From Xanthomonas sp. Leaf131 (lineage in GTDB: Bacteria > Pseudomonadota > Gammaproteobacteria > Xanthomonadales > Xanthomonadaceae), in contig NZ_LMOG01000003.1 in the NCBI RefSeq assembly GCF_001423495.1, positions 186,001 to 250,000 of the forward strand: 64,000 nucleotides of DNA. The letters run 5' to 3'. Each line of letters starts with the position of its first letter. Positions within the stretch are counted from its first letter, which is position 1. Positions 54,802-63,299 of the stretch are shown here, one piece after another. The position numbers and the translations under genes are program-made. Below the pieces are notes generated by a model, which searched no databases, was not told where the DNA came from, and saw only the letters and a list, made by a program, of their open reading frames with translations.

Positions 54802-56205
54802 TCAACGACTCAGCTGCAACGCATCCCGATCCGCCGTGGCCGCTGCCAGCTCCGCGCGGGCCGAGGCAATCCGCGCCTGCGCGTCGATCAAACGCACGCG
54901 TGCGTCGTTGGCGGTTTCTTCGCGCTGGTTGACCAGGAAGAAGTCGCCCGACCCCAGCTCGAAGCGGCGCCGCTCGGCCGCGGCGAGGCGATCGGCCAGG
55001 CTGCGTTCTTCGTCGGCGATCTTGGCCAGCCGCTCGGCGGCGTTGAGCGAGATGACCACCGACTCGACCTCCACCGAGATCTGGTCGCGCAAAAAACGGC
55101 TGCGTTGATCCAGCGCTTCGATCTCGGCGCGCGCTTCGGCAACGCGGCCCTTGGCGGCGCGGTTTTCCAGCGGCACGCTGAAACGGAAGCCGATGATGGC
55201 ATCGGTTGGCGAGCGGTTCGGGCCGCCGACGCCGGGATCGCCCAGATCCTTGCTGACTTCCAGGCTCACATCCAGGCGCGGTTTCAGGTCGTTCTGCGCC
55301 AGCATCAGTCGCGCGGTGGCCTGATCGATGCGGGTCAGCACGGCGCGGTAGTCCGGGCGCTCCACCGGTGCGGTGATCTTGTTGGCACCGGCCAGGCCTT
55401 CCAACGCCGAGGTATCGGCCGGCAGGCGCTCGCTGGAGACGATCAGCGGCATGCCGGTGTCGTCGCGCAGATACAGCGACAAGGCATTGGCCGCATTGGC
55501 GAAGTCCTGTTCCGAGCGCACCACCAGCGCGCGTCGGCGCACCAGGTTCTGGTCGTTTTCGATCAGCAGGATGGTGGGGCGCGCGCCCAGCGTCACCTGC
55601 CGCGAAATCGCGTTGCGGCGTTGCTCGGCCAGTTGCAGCAGGTCGTTGTACGCGCGCAGTTTCAGGCCGGCCGCGACCCAGCTCTGGTACGCATCCACCG
55701 CGCGCCGCTGTACGCCGATGGCCACCATTTCCGCTTCGTACTGGGCGACATTGATATCGGCGCTGGCAACGCTGCGCCTGGTGCGGCGCTCGTCGACCAC
55801 GCGGTCGCGCAGCAGCGCATACAGCGCGCCCACTTTTACTTCGCCGCCGCGGTCGGTGTAGGACTTGTCTTCGTAGACCGGGAACGAACCACGCGAGGAG
55901 CGATAACCGCCGTAGTAATAGCCACCGTTGTTATCGAACGGGCGCTTGACGGTGCTTTCGATCGCGCTGCCGTCGTAGTACCCGGCTTCGCGCGAGCGGC
56001 CGTCGATATCGAACACGGTGTCGAACGCGCCGTCGGCCGACATGCCTTTGCCTTCGGCCTGACGAACCTTGGCCAGTGATTCGACAATCTGCGGCGCGGA
56101 GCGGGCCGAGGACTGCAGCACCTGGTCCAGGGTCAGCGGGGCGGTTTGGGCGACAACCGCACCCGGCGCGAGCGCGATCAGCAGGACGACAAGACGGCCA
56201 ATCAT
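54802..56205 (-). CDS. TolC-family outer membrane factor
   Basis: Outer-membrane channel subunit of 467 residues with a cleavable signal peptide (MIGRLVVLLIALAPGAVVAQ) and no lipobox. Two TolC repeats of helical hairpins are evident (LTLDQVLQSSARSAPQIVESLAKVRQAEGKG; PDYRAVLTRIDQATARLMLAQNDLKPRLDVSL). An unusual Tyr/Gly-rich stretch at about 80-115 (PFDNNGGYYYGGYRSSRGSF) lies in the strand region. It overlaps the HlyD gene as ATGA and completes a tripartite exporter. The substrate is not known. Confidence 0.87.
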   Translation of the reverse strand: MIGRLVVLLIALAPGAVVAQTAPLTLDQVLQSSARSAPQIVESLAKVRQAEGKGMSADGAFDTVFDIDGRSREAGYYDGSAIESTVKRPFDNNGGYYYGGYRSSRGSFPVYEDKSYTDRGGEVKVGALYALLRDRVVDERRTRRSVASADINVAQYEAEMVAIGVQRRAVDAYQSWVAAGLKLRAYNDLLQLAEQRRNAISRQVTLGARPTILLIENDQNLVRRRALVVRSEQDFANAANALSLYLRDDTGMPLIVSSERLPADTSALEGLAGANKITAPVERPDYRAVLTRIDQATARLMLAQNDLKPRLDVSLEVSKDLGDPGVGGPNRSPTDAIIGFRFSVPLENRAAKGRVAEARAEIEALDQRSRFLRDQISVEVESVVISLNAAERLAKIADEERSLADRLAAAERRRFELGSGDFFLVNQREETANDARVRLIDAQARIASARAELAAATADRDALQLSR

Positions 56206-57287
56206 TTCTTGCCCGTCGCGTCGTCTTCGGTCTTGGACGCCGCCGGTTTGGCCTTGCTCTCATCCTGCGTCGTCGCTGCCGGGCGCCGGCCGAATTCCAG
56301 CGGGAAGTTGTTGAGCTGGCGCCACAGTTCGTAGCCGACCTTCACCGTTTCGCCCTGCACCCAGCCGCGGACCTTGCCGCCCTGACGGGCGAATTCCTGT
56401 GCCGGCCAGGCCGGCTTGCCCGGCTGCGGTTCGACCAGGATGCGGAACAAGCCATCGGGCGCGGCATTGGGGTCGATGGCACGGACGCGGCCGTCGAACA
56501 TGCCATGTGCCACCGACGGCCAGCCGCTGAACTGGATCGCCGGCCAGCCTTCGAATTCCAGCCGCACCGGGCGGCCGGGGCGGATCAGCGGCACGTCGCG
56601 GCCGTCGATATACAGCTCGACCGCGCGCTCCACCCGCTCCGGGGCGATCACCGCCAGCACCGTGCCGGGCGAGACCATCGCGCTGCCGCTGGCGGCATTG
56701 AGCTGCTGCACGCGGCCATCGCGCGGTGCGCGCACCAACTGCGCGGACTGGCGATTCAGCTGGATGTCGATGCGGGTCAGCTTGGCGCGCGACTCGGCCA
56801 GCTTGGCATCGGCCTCGGCGACCTTGATCTGGGTCAGCTCGAAGTCGCGGCGGCCGGCCAGGCCTTCGGCAAGCAATTGCCTGCTGCGCGCCACGTCGAT
56901 GCTGGCAACCGCGCGCGATTGCTGGATCGCGGCGATTTCGGCCTGTACCTGTGCGCGTTCGCTGGCCAGGCGGGTGAGCAGATCCGGATCCAGATCGCCG
57001 ACGCGCGCGATCGGATCGCCGCGCGAAACATGCTGGCCATCGTGCACATACCAGCGTTCGACGCGGCCGGGCACGAAGGCAGTGACCTGTTGCTGGCGGT
57101 CGCCCGGATCCAGCGCCACCACCTGGCCCTTGCCGCTGGCGGTCTGCACCCACGGCGCCAGGGCCAGAATCGCGCCGGCAATGGCAATGCCGATCAGCAG
57201 CATCCACGCCAGCGCCTTGGCGATGCTGGGCGGGCGCATGGCCGCCAGCGTAGGGAAGTGCGCGTTGCGATCAGCGACGTGCTGCAT
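56202..57287 (-). CDS. HlyD-family periplasmic adaptor
   Basis: A membrane-fusion protein of 361 residues. One inner-membrane helix (about 29-48, WMLLIGIAIAGAILALAPWV) is followed by the first lipoyl half (FVPGRVERWYVHDGQHVSRGDPIARVGDLD), an Ala/Gln-rich helical hairpin, the second half (LVRAPRDGRVQQLNAASGSAMVSPGTVLAVI) and a beta barrel. The tail is Lys/Ala-rich. It overlaps both neighbours (4 nt with the TolC gene, 17 nt with the ABC gene), so all three are made together. Confidence 0.88.
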   Translation of the reverse strand: MQHVADRNAHFPTLAAMRPPSIAKALAWMLLIGIAIAGAILALAPWVQTASGKGQVVALDPGDRQQQVTAFVPGRVERWYVHDGQHVSRGDPIARVGDLDPDLLTRLASERAQVQAEIAAIQQSRAVASIDVARSRQLLAEGLAGRRDFELTQIKVAEADAKLAESRAKLTRIDIQLNRQSAQLVRAPRDGRVQQLNAASGSAMVSPGTVLAVIAPERVERAVELYIDGRDVPLIRPGRPVRLEFEGWPAIQFSGWPSVAHGMFDGRVRAIDPNAAPDGLFRILVEPQPGKPAWPAQEFARQGGKVRGWVQGETVKVGYELWRQLNNFPLEFGRRPAATTQDESKAKPAASKTEDDATGKK

Positions 57288-58959
57288 CGTTTGCCTCCTG
57301 CGTCGCTGCGATCAATTCGGCGCGTGTGGCAAAGCGCTGCTGCTGCTCGGGCTGCAGATGGAACCAGCCATCCAGGGTGATGTCTTCCGGCCTGCCGGTG
57401 CACAGCAGCACGGTGGTGCCGGCCTCTTTCAGACGACGCAACACGTCGACCAAACGATCGGCGGGAATCAGATCGTACAACTGCGACAGCATCAGCACGC
57501 GCGGGCGCACCAGCAGCGCATTGGCCAGCTTCAGCGCCATCACTTCGCCGATCCACAGCGGATAGCCCGACGCGGCCAGGCGCGTATCCAGACCGTGCGC
57601 AAGCGCGGCGATGCGGCTGCGCAGCCCGACGGCATCGATCGCTTCCAGCATCGCTTCGGAGGTCACATCGGCCGATGCCAGCGCCAGATACTCGCGAATG
57701 GTGACTTCGACAATGCTGGGTCGGTCGAGCACCGTCACTTCCGAGCGCAGCAGATACATGTCGAAGGTGGCCATATCTGCGCCGCCCACCATCACCAGCC
57801 CGCGATCGGGTACCACGTGGCGCTTCAGGATCATCGCCAGCAGCCGCTCTGCGCCGCCATCGGCCATCGTCACCAGTTGCTCGCCGGCGGCCAGCGAAAA
57901 GTCGAAACGTGCACCGTCGATCACCACGCCATCCAGGCGCACCGCGCTGGTGCCGGGCGTTTTGCCGCGTGCGACCACGGCGCGTTCCTGCGGGATCGCA
58001 AACAGCAGCGACAGCTCTTCCGAGCTCGCCACCAGGTCGTAGAACGCGTCCAGGTAACCACCGAGTTGCGAGATACCGTAGAAGACCGCGCTGAGGATCA
58101 GTTCGGCCGCGACCAGCTGGCCGATCGACAGCTCGCCGCGCAGGATCAGGTTGCCGCCCAGCGCCAGTAACGCTGCGCTGGCTACCGCGTAGACCAGCAA
58201 AAACGCCACCGTCTGGGTGAAGCTGTAGCGGAAATGGCGCCGATGCCGATCCACATACGCGGCGGTGACGGCCTCGGAGCGGTCCATCGCGAAATTGAGG
58301 TGGCGGCTGGATTTATAGAAGCCGTTGGAGCCGCCGACACTTTCCAGCCAGCGTGCGGCCTCGTGCTTGGCATGGCTCAGATCGACCGCGGTGCGGATCG
58401 AGCCGCGCGACCAGATCATCCAGATGCCGAAGATGACCAGCAGCAACAAAGCGTTGAAGCCGAGAAAGAACGGATGGTAGAAACTGGTGAGTATCAGCCC
58501 GACCGCCGATTGCAGCACGATGGTGAAAGCGCCGATCGCCAGGCTCGGCACCGCTTTTTGCACCACCACCAGATCGAAGTAGCGATTGAACATGTCGCCG
58601 CGGTTCTGGTCGGCGAAGAACGGATTTTGCGCATGCACCGCACGCACCGTGATTTCGGACACCACACGCGCAAACAGCCGGCGCTCGAACAGCGCCATGA
58701 CCCACACCCGCATCGCACTCAGGCCGGCCACCAGCAACAACAGCCCCAGCAGCAGGCTCGACAGCGTCCACAACGGCGCCGGCAACGCGGTGTTGGCCAC
58801 GCTGTTGATCAGCAACTGCACCGAGATCGGTGTGGCCAGCGACAGCAGGCTGATCGCAACGCCGTAGACCATGGCCAGACGCACATACGGCATGTCCGGC
58901 CCGACGATCTCCGCCAGCCAGGCTCCCGCTTCCCGCCATCCGATCTGCTTGCCCGCCAT
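57271..58959 (-). CDS. ABC exporter-like protein with degenerate ATPase domain
   Basis: A 562-residue protein with a normal ABC-exporter membrane domain (about 25-325, six helices) followed by an ATPase-like domain (about 335-540) that has lost its motifs. Walker A is MADGGAERLL without Lys, Walker B is VLMLSQLY instead of hhhhDE, the LSGGQ region reads YPLWIGEV and the H-loop His is Gly (LLCTGRPED). The surrounding fold is still recognisable (SLAAGEQLV, HGLDTRL, LKLANALLVRP). It cannot hydrolyse ATP in the usual way. The membrane partner could be another ABC protein, or transport may be driven otherwise. Confidence 0.85.
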   Translation of the reverse strand: MAGKQIGWREAGAWLAEIVGPDMPYVRLAMVYGVAISLLSLATPISVQLLINSVANTALPAPLWTLSSLLLGLLLLVAGLSAMRVWVMALFERRLFARVVSEITVRAVHAQNPFFADQNRGDMFNRYFDLVVVQKAVPSLAIGAFTIVLQSAVGLILTSFYHPFFLGFNALLLLVIFGIWMIWSRGSIRTAVDLSHAKHEAARWLESVGGSNGFYKSSRHLNFAMDRSEAVTAAYVDRHRRHFRYSFTQTVAFLLVYAVASAALLALGGNLILRGELSIGQLVAAELILSAVFYGISQLGGYLDAFYDLVASSEELSLLFAIPQERAVVARGKTPGTSAVRLDGVVIDGARFDFSLAAGEQLVTMADGGAERLLAMILKRHVVPDRGLVMVGGADMATFDMYLLRSEVTVLDRPSIVEVTIREYLALASADVTSEAMLEAIDAVGLRSRIAALAHGLDTRLAASGYPLWIGEVMALKLANALLVRPRVLMLSQLYDLIPADRLVDVLRRLKEAGTTVLLCTGRPEDITLDGWFHLQPEQQQRFATRAELIAATQEANDAARR

Positions 58960-59047
58960 TCGATTTCCGTTGATGAGTTCAATGAAGCATTGACGAGTTG
59001 CAGCTGGTGAACAAGGCCGCAGCGCTTATTCGACGCATAGGATTTTC

Positions 59048-59947
59048 CTATGCGGCTACCGCACGCAGGAGATTTGCGATCAGACCGAAGGCCGGTGCGC
59101 GTCCTGCGCCTTGCCGCCACAGCAGCCCGATCTCCCTATAGTAGCGTCCGCCTTTGATCGGCCGAACGACGACATCGTCGCCCTCGCGGATTTCCTGACG
59201 CACATACAGGTCTGGCAATAGTGCAAGACCCATGCCCATGCCGGCCATTTGCCGGATCGCATCCAGGCTGGTGCCTTCGTAATCGCGCAAGACAGTGGCA
59301 CCGACGTCCATGGCGATCGCCGCGACCTGTTCGGCCAGACGGTATTCGGGCATCAAGGTCAGCAGGTTGGCGCCGCGCAGATCGGCCGGTGTGATGCAGG
59401 CCTTGGCACGCAAGGGGTGATCGGCGGCCATGGTCACATGCAGCGGTTCGCGGAACAGCCGTTCGCTATGCAGGCCGCGTCCCGCCACCGGCAATTGCGC
59501 CAGGATCAGATCGTGCACGCCGCTGGCCAGGCCTGCGGCGAGCACCGTCGGCAAGCCCTCGCGCACATGCACGCGCAGCGCCGGGTGTTCGCGGTGCAGG
59601 CGTGCGACCAGGCTTGGCATCAGGTAGGCGCCCAGCGTGGGCGAGACACCGAGCCGGATGGTGCCGATCAACGTGTCGGCCGAGGTGGCGCGCACCTCTT
59701 CCAGATCGCTGATGTCGAGCAGGATGCTGCGCGCGCGGTCGAGCAGGTCGCGTCCCAGCGGCGTCAGGATCGCCGGCACGCCGCGTTCGAACAGTGCTGC
59801 ACCGATGATGGTTTCGAAGGCGCGAATCTGCTGCGACAGCGAGGGTTGCGACACGCCCATCTGCTCGGCGGCGCGGGTGAAGCTTCCGGTGTCGGCGAGC
59901 GCGACGAAATAACTGAGCTGGCGAATGGTGGTTCTAGGGCGGGGCAT
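59048..59947 (-). CDS. LysR-type transcriptional regulator (OxyR-like)
   Basis: A regulator of 299 residues. The helix-turn-helix is RQLSYFVALADTGSFTRAAEQMGVSQPSLSQQIRAFETIIGAALF. The effector domain follows (IGTIRLGVSPTLGAYLMPSLVARL). It resembles OxyR/CysB-type members; it lacks the CxxxxxxxC pair of true OxyR, having no Cys except in KACIT, so redox sensing by disulfide is unlikely. It lies 88 bp upstream of the ABC protein gene on the same strand and may control that operon. Confidence 0.85.
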   Translation of the reverse strand: MPRPRTTIRQLSYFVALADTGSFTRAAEQMGVSQPSLSQQIRAFETIIGAALFERGVPAILTPLGRDLLDRARSILLDISDLEEVRATSADTLIGTIRLGVSPTLGAYLMPSLVARLHREHPALRVHVREGLPTVLAAGLASGVHDLILAQLPVAGRGLHSERLFREPLHVTMAADHPLRAKACITPADLRGANLLTLMPEYRLAEQVAAIAMDVGATVLRDYEGTSLDAIRQMAGMGMGLALLPDLYVRQEIREGDDVVVRPIKGGRYYREIGLLWRQGAGRAPAFGLIANLLRAVAA

Positions 59948-60063
59948 GCGTCACTTCGTTACCGTCACAGCGTTACTGCGGGAGTGCTCGGAGCGCACCA
60001 CCGGCCAGACACGGTGAGCGAACCTGCAGCCATGTCACCGGGACGAGCGCTGTCATCCTGGCG

Positions 60064-61833
60064 TCATTGATCAATGAACTGCAGCCGCGCCAGTTCTGCA
60101 TACAGGCCGCCTTCGGCAATCAACTGCGCATGCGTGCCCTGCGCGACGATGCGGCCGGCATCCATCACCACGATGCGGTCGGCCTTGAGCACGGTCGCCA
60201 AACGATGCGCGATGACCAATGTGGTGCGGCCTTCCATCAGCCGGTCCAGCGCCTGCTGCACGGCACGCTCGCTCTGCGCGTCCAGCGCGCTGGTGGCCTC
60301 GTCCAGCAGCAGGATCGGCGCGTCCTTGAGCAACGCGCGTGCGATCGCGACGCGCTGCTGCTGGCCGCCGGACAAGCGCGTGCCGCGCTCGCCGAGTTCG
60401 CTGGCGTAACCCTGGGGCAGGGCGCGCAGGAAGACATCGGCTTCGGCCGCGGTGGCGGCGGCTTCCACCTCCGCCTCGCTGGCTTCCAGACGCCCATAGC
60501 GAATGTTGTCGGCGGCGCTGGCGGCAAACAGTGTGGGTTGTTGCGGCACCAAGGCAATGCGTTCGCGCAGCAGTACCGGATCGGTGTCGCGCAGATCCAC
60601 ATCGTCGATGCGCACCTTGCCGCTGAGCGGATCGTGGAAGCGCAGCAACATCGACAGCACCGTGCTCTTGCCGGCGCCGGACGGCCCGACCAGCGCAACG
60701 GTTTCGCCCGGACTGACATGCAGATCGAAGCCATCCAGCGCGGGTGCGTCGGGGCGCTGCGGATAATGAAACACCACCTGGTCGAAATGGATCGCACCGC
60801 GCAGCGGCTGCGGCAACGGCTGCGGGGTGGCCGGTGCGACGATCGCCGGCTGCTCGTCGAGCAATTCGCCGACCCGGCCCATGCCGCCGGCGGCGCGCTG
60901 CAATTCGTTCCAGACTTCGGCCAAGGCGCCGACCGAACCACCGCCGATCAATGCGTACAACACAAACTGTCCCAGCGTGCCAGGCGTCATGCGCCCGCCG
61001 ACCACATCGTGTGCGCCCAGCCACAACACGCTGACAATCGCGCCGAAGATCAGCACGATCGCCACGGCGGTCACGGTGGCCTGGGTACGGATGCGCAGCC
61101 GTGCGGTATCGATCGCGGCAAACAGCGCCTGGCTGAAACGCTGGCTTTCGTAGCGCTCGCGCGCATGCGCCTGCACGGTGCGCACCGCGCCCAGCGTTTC
61201 GGCGGCAAGCGTATTCGCATCGGCCACGCGATCCTGGCTGGCCCGCGAGATCTTCTGCAGGCGACGCGCACCCAGTACGATCGGCAGCACCGCCAGCGGG
61301 ATGCCGATCAAGGTAAATCCGGCCAGCCGCGGGCTGGTGACGAACAGCATCACCATGCTGCCGATCACCGTCACCGAGCTGCGCAACGCCACCGACATGG
61401 TGGTGCCGATCACCCCGCGCAGCAGCTCGCTGTCGGCCGACAGGCGCGACACCAGCTCGCCGCTGCGGCTGCGATCATGGAAGCCCGCGTCCAGCCCGAT
61501 CAGATGCGCATACAACCGGCCGCGCAGATCGGCAACGACTTTTTCGCCCAGCAATGCAACGAAATAGAAGCGCGCTGCAGTCGCCAGAGCGAGTACCACG
61601 GCCACCGCAAACAACAACGCGAAGGCCTGGTTGATCTGCGAACCGCCGGAGAAGCCGTGATCGATCATTCGCTTGACCGCTGCCGGCAGGCTCAGCGTGG
61701 CGGCAGACGACACTGCCAACGCGATCAGCCAGGCGGCGAACAGGCCGCGCTGGCGTTGCACGAACGGCCACAAGGTGCGCAGGCTGCCAAGCTTCCGCAA
61801 TGGGTTGGGCCTGGCGGCGGCTGGCTGGTTCAT
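60064..61833 (-). CDS. MsbA-related ABC exporter
   Basis: A half-transporter of 589 residues. The start ATG at 61833 (MNQPAAARPNPLRKL) is chosen over 61881. The membrane domain (about 30-310) is followed by an intact ATPase domain: VALVGPSGAGKSTVLSMLL, Q-loop LVPQQPTLF, TRLSGGQQQRVAIARALL, PILLLDEATSALDAQSE, and H-loop VIAHRL. It probably exports lipids or drugs as a homodimer; the true lipid-A flippase is a longer-known paralogue and cannot be claimed here. It overlaps yigZ as ATGA. Confidence 0.88.
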   Translation of the reverse strand: MNQPAAARPNPLRKLGSLRTLWPFVQRQRGLFAAWLIALAVSSAATLSLPAAVKRMIDHGFSGGSQINQAFALLFAVAVVLALATAARFYFVALLGEKVVADLRGRLYAHLIGLDAGFHDRSRSGELVSRLSADSELLRGVIGTTMSVALRSSVTVIGSMVMLFVTSPRLAGFTLIGIPLAVLPIVLGARRLQKISRASQDRVADANTLAAETLGAVRTVQAHARERYESQRFSQALFAAIDTARLRIRTQATVTAVAIVLIFGAIVSVLWLGAHDVVGGRMTPGTLGQFVLYALIGGGSVGALAEVWNELQRAAGGMGRVGELLDEQPAIVAPATPQPLPQPLRGAIHFDQVVFHYPQRPDAPALDGFDLHVSPGETVALVGPSGAGKSTVLSMLLRFHDPLSGKVRIDDVDLRDTDPVLLRERIALVPQQPTLFAASAADNIRYGRLEASEAEVEAAATAAEADVFLRALPQGYASELGERGTRLSGGQQQRVAIARALLKDAPILLLDEATSALDAQSERAVQQALDRLMEGRTTLVIAHRLATVLKADRIVVMDAGRIVAQGTHAQLIAEGGLYAELARLQFIDQ

Positions 61834-62432
61834 GCGGCTTCCGGTGTTGAGAGGTGGACACGGTTGCGAGTGGCGTCGCACAGGCGCGTTTTCAAGCCGG
61901 CGAGTCGATCTGCAGGCAATTGCACGCGTAGCGCGGCGCCGTTGGCGTCGAAACGCTCATCCAGCTTGTCGGCATGGAAGGCGCTCAGTGCAGCATGCAC
62001 CAGGCCCAGGTCGTCGAACTGACACTGCAGTTCGAGCAGCGACAACGCAATCAAGGGCTGTCGTGTCGCCAGCCGCAGGCATTCGGCCGCTGCGCCGCCG
62101 TAGGCACGTACCAGCCCGCCGGCGCCGAGCTTGATGCCGCCGTACCAACGCGTGACCACCACCACGATGCGGTCGTAGCCCTGGCCGTCGATGGCCGCAA
62201 GAATCGGCCGGCCGGCGGTGCCGCTGGGCTCGCCATCGTCGCTGGAGCGATACTCCTGCCCGAATCGGTACGCCCAGCAGTTGTGGGTGGCATCGGGCAC
62301 GGACACGCGCTGCACGATCGCCAGCGCGTGCGCGGGCGATTCCAATGCAGCAGCGTTGGCCAGAAAGCGACTGTGCTTGATGTCCAGGCTGTGGTGCGCG
62401 TCAGCGGCGAGGGTATCGAGCATCGTCGCCAT
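61830..62432 (-). CDS. yigZ: YigZ/IMPACT family protein
   Basis: A 200-residue protein of the UPF0029 (IMPACT) group, with KHSRFLANAAAL, THNCWAYRFG, SDDGEPSGTAGRPIL and VVVTRWYGGIKLGAGGLVRAYGG. The C-terminal domain has a ferredoxin-like fold. The start is ATG at 62432 (MATMLDTLAAD) or 62423; the frame to 62516 is not protein-like. Molecular function in bacteria is unclear; the eukaryotic relative acts in translation control. It is upstream of and coupled to the ABC exporter gene. Confidence 0.85.
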   Translation of the reverse strand: MATMLDTLAADAHHSLDIKHSRFLANAAALESPAHALAIVQRVSVPDATHNCWAYRFGQEYRSSDDGEPSGTAGRPILAAIDGQGYDRIVVVVTRWYGGIKLGAGGLVRAYGGAAAECLRLATRQPLIALSLLELQCQFDDLGLVHAALSAFHADKLDERFDANGAALRVQLPADRLAGLKTRLCDATRNRVHLSTPEAA

Positions 62433-62550
62433 TCTATGCGAGCCGGTCATGCCGGACGCTGCGGCCATCGTGATCGCCGTTGCAAGCTGGCAGCTTGCCG
62501 GCACATGCCACTGCACGAGATACCTCGTGCAGCCCGATCAGGTCAGACGA

Positions 62551-63144
62551 TTACACCAGTGTGGAGCGACGCTTCTCGTCGATCCACTTGGAGGCCTGCG
62601 CCGGCGTGTAGTGCTGCATCCACTCCAGCATCTGCGCCAGATCGGTGCCGTACCACAGGTCGGTGCGCTGATCCGGATGCAGGAAGCGCTCTTCCACCAT
62701 GCGATCGATCATGCCGATCAGCGGTGCGTAAAAGCCTTCGATATCCAGGAACGCGCAGGGCTTGTTGCCGATGCCGAGCTGACGCCAGGTCAGCATCTCG
62801 AAGATCTCTTCCATGGTGCCGAAGCCGCCGGGCAGGGCGACGAAGGCATCGGACAGCTCGAACATGCGCATCTTGCGCTCATGCATGGAGCCGACGATTT
62901 CCAGCGTGGTCAGCCCGCGATGGGCCACTTCCCAATCGGCCAGTTGCTGCGGAATCACTCCGGTGACTTCGCCACCGGCCGCCAGCACCGCATTGGCCAC
63001 CGTACCCATCAGCCCGACGTTGCCGCCGCCATAGACCAGGCGCAAGCCTTGCTCGGCGATGCGCTGACCCAGCGCAGTGGCGCGCTCGGCATAGGCGGGT
63101 TTGTTGCCGGCATTGGAACCGCAGTAGACGCAGATGCTTTTCAT
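62551..63144 (-). CDS. LOG-family nucleoside 5'-monophosphate phosphoribohydrolase
   Basis: A Rossmann-fold protein of 197 residues (TIGR00730 family). ATG at 63144 gives MKSICVYCGSNAGNKPAY; the long frame to 63807 is a shadow of lpd. The catalytic PGGFGTMEEIFEMLTWRQLG motif (PGGxGTxxE) and the GGNVGLMG loop are intact. The enzymes release the base from N6-modified AMP, making active cytokinins in plants and some plant-associated bacteria; housekeeping AMP/other nucleotide use is also known. There is no ipt gene nearby, so cytokinin production is only a possibility. Confidence 0.88.
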   Translation of the reverse strand: MKSICVYCGSNAGNKPAYAERATALGQRIAEQGLRLVYGGGNVGLMGTVANAVLAAGGEVTGVIPQQLADWEVAHRGLTTLEIVGSMHERKMRMFELSDAFVALPGGFGTMEEIFEMLTWRQLGIGNKPCAFLDIEGFYAPLIGMIDRMVEERFLHPDQRTDLWYGTDLAQMLEWMQHYTPAQASKWIDEKRRSTLV

Positions 63145-63299
63145 GGGAGTCGGGAATCGGGAGTTGGGAATCGGGAATGGGTCAAAGCAAACACAGAAGC
63201 CGGAACGCATGACGCCGGACCTAGGTCCGGCGTCAGCATGAAGAGTGAGGTGATGGGAACGCTTTTGCGATTCCCGATTCCCCACTCCCGTTTCTCGGC
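63145..63299. repeat. Dispersed ATTCCCGATTCCC-type element, copy 4
   Basis: Left end GGGAGTCGGGAATCGGGAGT (63145 onward) abuts the LOG start codon; right end GCGATTCCCGATTCCCCACT (to 63297) abuts the lpd stop (63300-63302). A perfect 26-nt palindrome lies inside at 63210-63235, centred on CCTAGG, seen in no other copy here. Confidence 0.75.
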
